DNA from: Bacteroidales bacterium
Lineage (GTDB): Bacteria; Bacteroidota; Bacteroidia; Bacteroidales; UBA3824
Length of the DNA: 12,172 nucleotides
NCBI GenBank assembly: GCA_017645985.1
Contig: JAGCNK010000206.1
Location: forward strand, 1 to 12,172
Direction of reading: 5' to 3'
Of this stretch, positions 8,235 to 12,172 are shown piece by piece (position 1 is the stretch's first letter; each line of letters opens with the position of its first letter). The translations under genes were made by a program, and so were the position numbers. Below the pieces are notes generated by a model that made no database searches, had not been told where the DNA came from, and saw only the letters and a program-made list of their open reading frames with translations.

Positions 8235-8269
8235 TTTGCATAGATATTGATTTATTTTTTATAAATTTG
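8235..8269 (+). promoter_or_regulatory. Bacteroides-type promoter for the WbqC-like / membrane glycosyltransferase pair
   Basis: TTTG at 8235-8238 and TAAATTTG at 8262-8269 match the -33 and -7 elements (TTTG and TAnnTTTG), separated by 23 bases. The start of transcription would fall near 8273-8277, giving a very short leader of about 12-16 bases before the ATG at 8289. The -33 element abuts that of the facing promoter. Predicted by pattern only. Confidence 0.6.
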
Positions 8270-8288
8270 CAACAACAAATGTAAAACC

Positions 8289-8915
8289 ATGGCGGAATTA
8301 TTATTAAGCACAGCTTATCTACCAAACATACAATATATTAGAGCCATAGCGCAAAATCAGGATGCCACCATAGAACTGTTTGAGAATTTTCCCAAGCAGA
8401 CATTCCGCAACCGTTGCCACATACTCACCGAGGCGGGCTCGTCGAGCCTGAGCATTCCAGTGGTAAAAGGCAACAGCAAGCACTACATGCGCGACACCAA
8501 AATCAGCTACAACGAACGTTGGCAGCCGCAGCATTGGCACGCGATAGTGTCGGCATACAACTCGTCGCCCTATTTTGAATACTTCCGCGACGATTTGGAA
8601 CCAATCATCCGCCGTCAGTTCACATATCTGATAGACCTCAACAACGAGATTAACGATTTGATTTTTAGAATATTAAACATCAAAACCAATATCCATCAAA
8701 CCAGCGAGTACATCGAACCCGACAACACAAGTTTCACCGACCTGCGCAGCGCAATCCACCCCAAAAAAAGCCAGACCGTAGGAGAAAACTACTACGATGA
8801 AACTCCTTATCCTCAGGTGTTTGACTCCAAATTCGGGTTTGTGCCCAACCTCAGCATTATAGATATGATTTTCAACGTAGGTGTAGAAGCCGGAGAACTT
8901 GTAAAACAGGCATAA
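8289..8915 (+). CDS. WbqC family protein
   Basis: The protein has 208 residues, close to the usual length of the WbqC-like family. It carries the family's conserved stretches: an N-terminal LSTAYLPNIQYI, NRCHILTEAG, LSIPVVKG, then WQPQHWHAIVSAYNSSPYFEY (~78-98), and near the C-terminus PYPQVFDSKFGFVPNLS followed by IIDMIFNVG. No signal peptide or membrane segment is visible, so it is probably cytoplasmic. The family is named after a gene in O-antigen clusters, but I know of no established reaction for it. Here it is followed after 3 bases by a membrane glycosyltransferase-like gene, which fits a role in surface glycan synthesis; this is inference. The ATG sits just downstream of a good Bacteroides-type promoter and has no Shine-Dalgarno site. 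Confidence 0.93.
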   Translation: MAELLLSTAYLPNIQYIRAIAQNQDATIELFENFPKQTFRNRCHILTEAGSSSLSIPVVKGNSKHYMRDTKISYNERWQPQHWHAIVSAYNSSPYFEYFRDDLEPIIRRQFTYLIDLNNEINDLIFRILNIKTNIHQTSEYIEPDNTSFTDLRSAIHPKKSQTVGENYYDETPYPQVFDSKFGFVPNLSIIDMIFNVGVEAGELVKQA

Positions 8916-8918
8916 GCG

Positions 8919-10274
8919 ATGATCGAACGACTGAAAAACTTGGAATTTTACATACCGCTGATTATCGGAGCATACCTCATTGCGGCGTTCAGGTTCAAGG
9001 TGTTTGTGCTGCCGTTCTCGTACAGCGAGATTGAATATCTGAGCCAATACATCAACATCACAAGCGACGGCACTGCCGAACTGTTTCAAAGCCGTATTCC
9101 AAACATTCCCGCTCTGATTTACTATCTGATAATCAATATTTTTGGAACAAATATCACCATAATCCGGTCGGTGGCGGCGGTGTTTGCCCTCGTCAATATC
9201 TTTGTTGTGTGGAAATTTGGCAACTTCTTTTTTGGCAAACAGGCTGGCATCTTTGCCGCCACCATACTGATAGTGCAGAACGTGTTTTTGGCGCAGTTTG
9301 CCACAGTGCTGCCCGACGCCATCAACTCCACGCTCATAATTGCGGCGTTTTACTGCTTTCTCCGCGAAAAATACAGGACTATGGCCATTTGGCTGATTTT
9401 GGCTGTAAATATCGACATATCAAGCATTTTGACAGTCTTGTTCCTGTTAGTTTCATTCCTTGCGAAACTTCACACCGAAAACAAGTCGCAATCAATTGTG
9501 TTTTTTGTGATTCCGATAATGGTGTACGCCACCGCCGAGGCTGTCAACTTCACGGCGTTCGACCAGTTAGGCGTGCCAAGCAATTTTTCAATCGCAAGTT
9601 TCACCGGCGCGTTTGTCGACAAATCGGAGTTTGTTTTCTTTGAGCAGCAGAGGATCTGCTTAGTGGCAATAATGATAATTGCGCTCACTGCGGCGGCGTT
9701 GCAGCGTCAGATAGAACGATACGAAGTAAAGACCTACGTGTATGCCGGAGTGATGCTGCTGCTGCTTATTGCGGCACATTCGTTGGTGCAGTCAGAAATG
9801 CATCAGATGCTCGCCACCGTTACGCTATTGGCTATAATCACCGGCGCGGCTGTTTCGGTAATAAAGATTTTCTATGCTTACAAATACATCATTATCAGCG
9901 TGTTGATAATATATTTCTCGGTATTTGCAGCACGCAGCCGCAACACATCGAGCGAATACATATCGCACACCAACCAGACCGAAACCGATATGCGTGCAGC
10001 CAAGTACGTAAGCGAAAATATTCCCTCCGACGACACTGTAATGTGCAGCAAAACATTTTATAAGATACTTGGCAACAAGTATTTAGGCTACGTGTCCACT
10101 CCATTGACTAATATCGACACTGTCTATTCTGAAACAAAATACAGCTACATAATCAAGGGACAGGATCCTTGTCAGAAATCGCTCAACGCCGCACTCATCG
10201 AAGACTACTGCCTGTTGGAAAAAGCGTTCACCAAAAAGGACGCCGAAACCGAGATATTCAGCATAGAGAAATAA
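8919..10274 (+). CDS. Multi-pass membrane protein resembling GT39/ArnT-type (GT-C) glycosyltransferases
   Basis: The protein has 451 residues and about nine or ten hydrophobic segments (for example ~11-31, 64-78, 82-98, 108-128, 134-147, 154-182, 192-208, 246-262, 272-290, 297-316 and 321-337). A polar C-terminal part of about 110 residues follows. The order of features after the first segment resembles GT39/PMT_2 proteins: an acidic first loop (SEIEYLSQY), then PNIPALIYYLIINIFG in place of the usual PPLYY..L...FG, a following IIRSVAAVFAL helix, and LPDAI. These enzymes move a sugar from a polyprenyl-phosphate carrier to a periplasmic acceptor. The canonical Asp-Glu pair of the first loop is not clean here (Ser-Glu-Ile-Glu at 36-39), so catalysis is unproved. 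The start lies 3 bases after the WbqC stop, suggesting translational coupling. A hairpin terminator begins right after the stop. Confidence 0.75.
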   Translation: MIERLKNLEFYIPLIIGAYLIAAFRFKVFVLPFSYSEIEYLSQYINITSDGTAELFQSRIPNIPALIYYLIINIFGTNITIIRSVAAVFALVNIFVVWKFGNFFFGKQAGIFAATILIVQNVFLAQFATVLPDAINSTLIIAAFYCFLREKYRTMAIWLILAVNIDISSILTVLFLLVSFLAKLHTENKSQSIVFFVIPIMVYATAEAVNFTAFDQLGVPSNFSIASFTGAFVDKSEFVFFEQQRICLVAIMIIALTAAALQRQIERYEVKTYVYAGVMLLLLIAAHSLVQSEMHQMLATVTLLAIITGAAVSVIKIFYAYKYIIISVLIIYFSVFAARSRNTSSEYISHTNQTETDMRAAKYVSENIPSDDTVMCSKTFYKILGNKYLGYVSTPLTNIDTVYSETKYSYIIKGQDPCQKSLNAALIEDYCLLEKAFTKKDAETEIFSIEK

Positions 10275-10275
10275 A

Positions 10276-10298
10276 AAAGCCTCCAATAAGGAGGCTTT
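10276..10298. terminator. Bidirectional intrinsic terminator between convergent genes
   Basis: A perfect 9-base-pair inverted repeat, AAAGCCTCC (10276-10284) and GGAGGCTTT (10290-10298), encloses the loop AATAA. On the plus strand it follows the stop of the membrane glycosyltransferase gene directly and continues TTTCTCAT. On the minus strand it lies 25 bases after the glycogen synthase stop and continues into a T-run (TTTTTTATTTC). It can therefore end both transcripts, with the better T-tract for glycogen synthase. Confidence 0.88.
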
Positions 10299-10322
10299 CT
10301 CATACTTAATACCAAACTATTA

Positions 10323-12143
10323 TTAACGTTTCAATACTTCTTCATAAGAATCAAAATAGTTCTGCGCAAGGTTGGTCCAGTCAAAGTGGATTGAGTTCTC
10401 CTCCACGTTGTTACGCATACTAATGCGTTCGCGGCGGCTGAGTTTTACAAAGCGGAGCATCAGGTTGGCCATCTGCTCGGCACTGTCGTTGTAGCTTACA
10501 TTCTTGCGGTTTACAACGTAGAGACCCATCTTTTCGCAGTCGTCGAATTTTGCCTTGATATAAGAGCCGAATCCCGCCAAATCGCTTGTGATTGAGGGAA
10601 TACCGCTCGCCATACATTCCAGCGGAGTGTAGCCCCACGGCTCGTAATACGACGGGAAAACTCCCAAGTGGCATCCACGGATAAACTGTCCGTACTCCAT
10701 GTGGAACAGCGGGTTTGCCGAATTGATAAAGTCGGGATGGTAAACCACCTTAACTTTATCATCGCGGTTGTTGATAAGGTTCGACATACGAAGGAAATTC
10801 AAAACGGGGTCGTTCTCGTTTTTGAGATTGTGGGTAACGATAAGCGGAAGGTTGTTAGATTTCCAGGTCTTAACGTTGCGGCGGAGCTTCAATTCCTGGT
10901 GCTCCGAAATCATCTCGTTGAGGTTGGGCAACTTGTACGAACCGTTGTTTTGGGTAACGGAATAAAAAAGTTTCTTGCCAAGGTCGCGCTCGATCTCCTC
11001 GGTGTTGCGCTTGATTTCTTCCATAAGTGCTTTGGAATGAAGCACCTGAGCGTTGAACGAATAGGTGGGCTGACGGGTGATAAGGAAGAACACAACAGTG
11101 GCGTCGATATTCTCCTGCTTCATCTTGTAGTTGAGCCGTGCAAGAGCCTCCAGAGTAAGGTCGAAGCCCTTGTTCTGATACTCGAAACGTCCCGACGAGA
11201 AGAAATACATTGTCTTATCCAAATTGAACGAGTAGCTCTGGAAGAAATGACCCATAACAAACTCGTTGATCTGCTCCTTGTAGTCGAGGTGGAGGTTCTG
11301 GAACTCGTGCATAGCCTCAAAACGCTCGATGTTCAAGCCGTTGGGCAGGATAAAGTCGGGAGTGCGTCCCAAGAGGTGGGTACATTCCGACGCTGTAATC
11401 TCGCTCACGGTGGTGAACACGTGGCTGCCATGTGCGGCGGCACGTTCCAATGCTACAATGGGATAAATATTGAAATGTTTAGCCTCGTCTTCCCAATTGT
11501 AGAAGGGAAGATTATTGTAGAAACTATGGTCGTTCATAGCCAGATAGCGGCCGAGCATTGTGGCGTGGGTGGTGAAAACAGTCTTGATAGGCATATTCTC
11601 CTTGCGGATGTCCATAATAGGCACACCAGCCATCCATTCGTGGAAATGAGCGATGATGTTGGTCTGCTGCAAGTCGCTGTTAACCAATATTCTGAAAAAT
11701 TCAGTAACCTGATATCCAAACGAAAGCACCTTGTTGGTAAGGTCGTCGTCGTAGTCGATAGAGATATAGTGGTCGGCCCAAAGCTTGTACTTGATGTCGC
11801 CAAGACGGTTGAAAATAGTATAAGGATTAAAAAGTATCACTTTGGGTTTACCAGTAACGAGCCAGTGACCATAATGTACCTCGAAACCGCTTTCGCGCAT
11901 AGTGTGAACGGTGAAACCCACAGGGTCGGAAAGATCCTCGATGGGGTCGAACGCAGGCGAGGCCTGGTCTTCGAAATAAGGTCCGAGAAGTATGTAATTA
12001 TCTCTGTTCCATTTGTTTACAATGGCAGGTATTTTTGAGCGGATTACGGTGTAGATACCGCCCACTTGGTTGCAGACCTCCCATGCACATTCAAAAAGCA
12101 TTGTCTGCTGAAAAAGTTCTTTATTTTCCTTTTCTTTAACCAT
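10323..12143 (-). CDS. Glycogen synthase, eukaryotic-type (glycosyltransferase family GT3)
   Basis: The protein has 606 residues and extends glycogen by adding glucose from a nucleotide-sugar donor (UDP-glucose in characterised GT3 enzymes) in the cytoplasm. The N-terminal half has EVCNQVGGIYTVIRSK (~22-37), the family's donor-site loop, FHEWMAG (167-173), TTHATMLGRY (191-200) and TVSEITASEC (245-254). The C-terminal half has the SSGRFEYQNKGFD stretch (~316-328) and the E-x7-E signature YYEPWGYTPLEC with Glu501 and Glu509. It is shorter than yeast and animal enzymes (about 700 residues), lacking their phosphorylated tails. The region 569-591 aligns with the glucose-6-phosphate regulatory helix but keeps only part of its arginines. 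The start at 12143 is the first Met of the frame, placed at a plausible N-terminus; no Shine-Dalgarno is seen, and the upstream region is cut by the window edge. It is convergent with the membrane glycosyltransferase gene. Confidence 0.95.
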   Translation of the reverse strand: MVKEKENKELFQQTMLFECAWEVCNQVGGIYTVIRSKIPAIVNKWNRDNYILLGPYFEDQASPAFDPIEDLSDPVGFTVHTMRESGFEVHYGHWLVTGKPKVILFNPYTIFNRLGDIKYKLWADHYISIDYDDDLTNKVLSFGYQVTEFFRILVNSDLQQTNIIAHFHEWMAGVPIMDIRKENMPIKTVFTTHATMLGRYLAMNDHSFYNNLPFYNWEDEAKHFNIYPIVALERAAAHGSHVFTTVSEITASECTHLLGRTPDFILPNGLNIERFEAMHEFQNLHLDYKEQINEFVMGHFFQSYSFNLDKTMYFFSSGRFEYQNKGFDLTLEALARLNYKMKQENIDATVVFFLITRQPTYSFNAQVLHSKALMEEIKRNTEEIERDLGKKLFYSVTQNNGSYKLPNLNEMISEHQELKLRRNVKTWKSNNLPLIVTHNLKNENDPVLNFLRMSNLINNRDDKVKVVYHPDFINSANPLFHMEYGQFIRGCHLGVFPSYYEPWGYTPLECMASGIPSITSDLAGFGSYIKAKFDDCEKMGLYVVNRKNVSYNDSAEQMANLMLRFVKLSRRERISMRNNVEENSIHFDWTNLAQNYFDSYEEVLKR

Positions 12144-12172
12144 TTTAGTTCAAATTAATAGTTCAGAAAGTA

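Noticed and set aside
8164..8325. Upstream in-frame extension of the AsmA-like gene to a Met at 8325
   Set aside because: It would cross the divergent promoters and the start of the WbqC gene, and it adds a Cys/Ile-rich stretch unlike any AsmA N-terminus. The ATG at 8163 has AGGAGG and a normal membrane anchor.
10668..12038. Long open frame (456 codons) on the strand opposite glycogen synthase
   Set aside because: It lies wholly inside a gene with conserved GT3 motifs. Its product is low in recognisable motifs and its openness follows from codon choice on the real strand.
12144..12172. Promoter directly before glycogen synthase
   Set aside because: A TTAATTTG resembles the -7 element but misses one consensus base and lies almost at the start codon; the rest of the upstream region is outside the window.

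Overview
The window looks like a chromosomal segment of a member of the Bacteroidota, most likely the Bacteroidales. Three things point there. The first gene ends in a type IX secretion (T9SS) sorting domain. Its neighbour has the multidomain OmpA layout typical of that phylum. The promoter-like sites fit the Bacteroides TTTG / TAnnTTTG pattern. Six protein-coding genes fill almost all of the sequence. I see no tRNA, rRNA, CRISPR array, insertion sequence or phage gene, and no gene-free stretch longer than about 125 bases.

Left part (1-5310): a gingipain-like C25 cysteine peptidase runs rightward and is cut by the left window edge. It meets tail to tail, with an 11-base gap, a leftward gene for a TPR / beta-propeller / carboxypeptidase-regulatory-like / OmpA protein. 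That layout is the one described for the T9SS component PorE of Porphyromonas gingivalis. A probable T9SS cargo therefore sits beside a probable T9SS envelope component.

Middle (5308-8288): a leftward gene encodes a large AsmA-like, inner-membrane-anchored protein and lies just upstream of the OmpA gene. Its last 135 residues form a regular array of 11-residue repeats, the most striking structure in the window. It is divergent from the next gene across about 125 bases. This spacer carries two facing Bacteroides-type promoters and an unusually perfect AGGAGG ribosome binding site.

Right part (8289-12172): a tight rightward pair encodes a WbqC-family protein and a multi-pass membrane protein resembling GT39/ArnT-type (GT-C) glycosyltransferases, with a 3-base gap. 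The pair ends at a bidirectional hairpin terminator shared with a convergent, leftward, eukaryotic-type (GT3) glycogen synthase. That gene starts 29 bases from the right edge.

Most of the window is envelope biology: secretion to the cell surface, peptidoglycan-linked outer-membrane anchoring, AsmA-type envelope maintenance and probable surface glycan work. The glycogen synthase is a separate carbon-storage unit. I did not find a clearly new multi-gene system. The best leads are the hendecad-repeat tail, the WbqC + GT-C pair, and the altered arginine cluster in the glycogen synthase.
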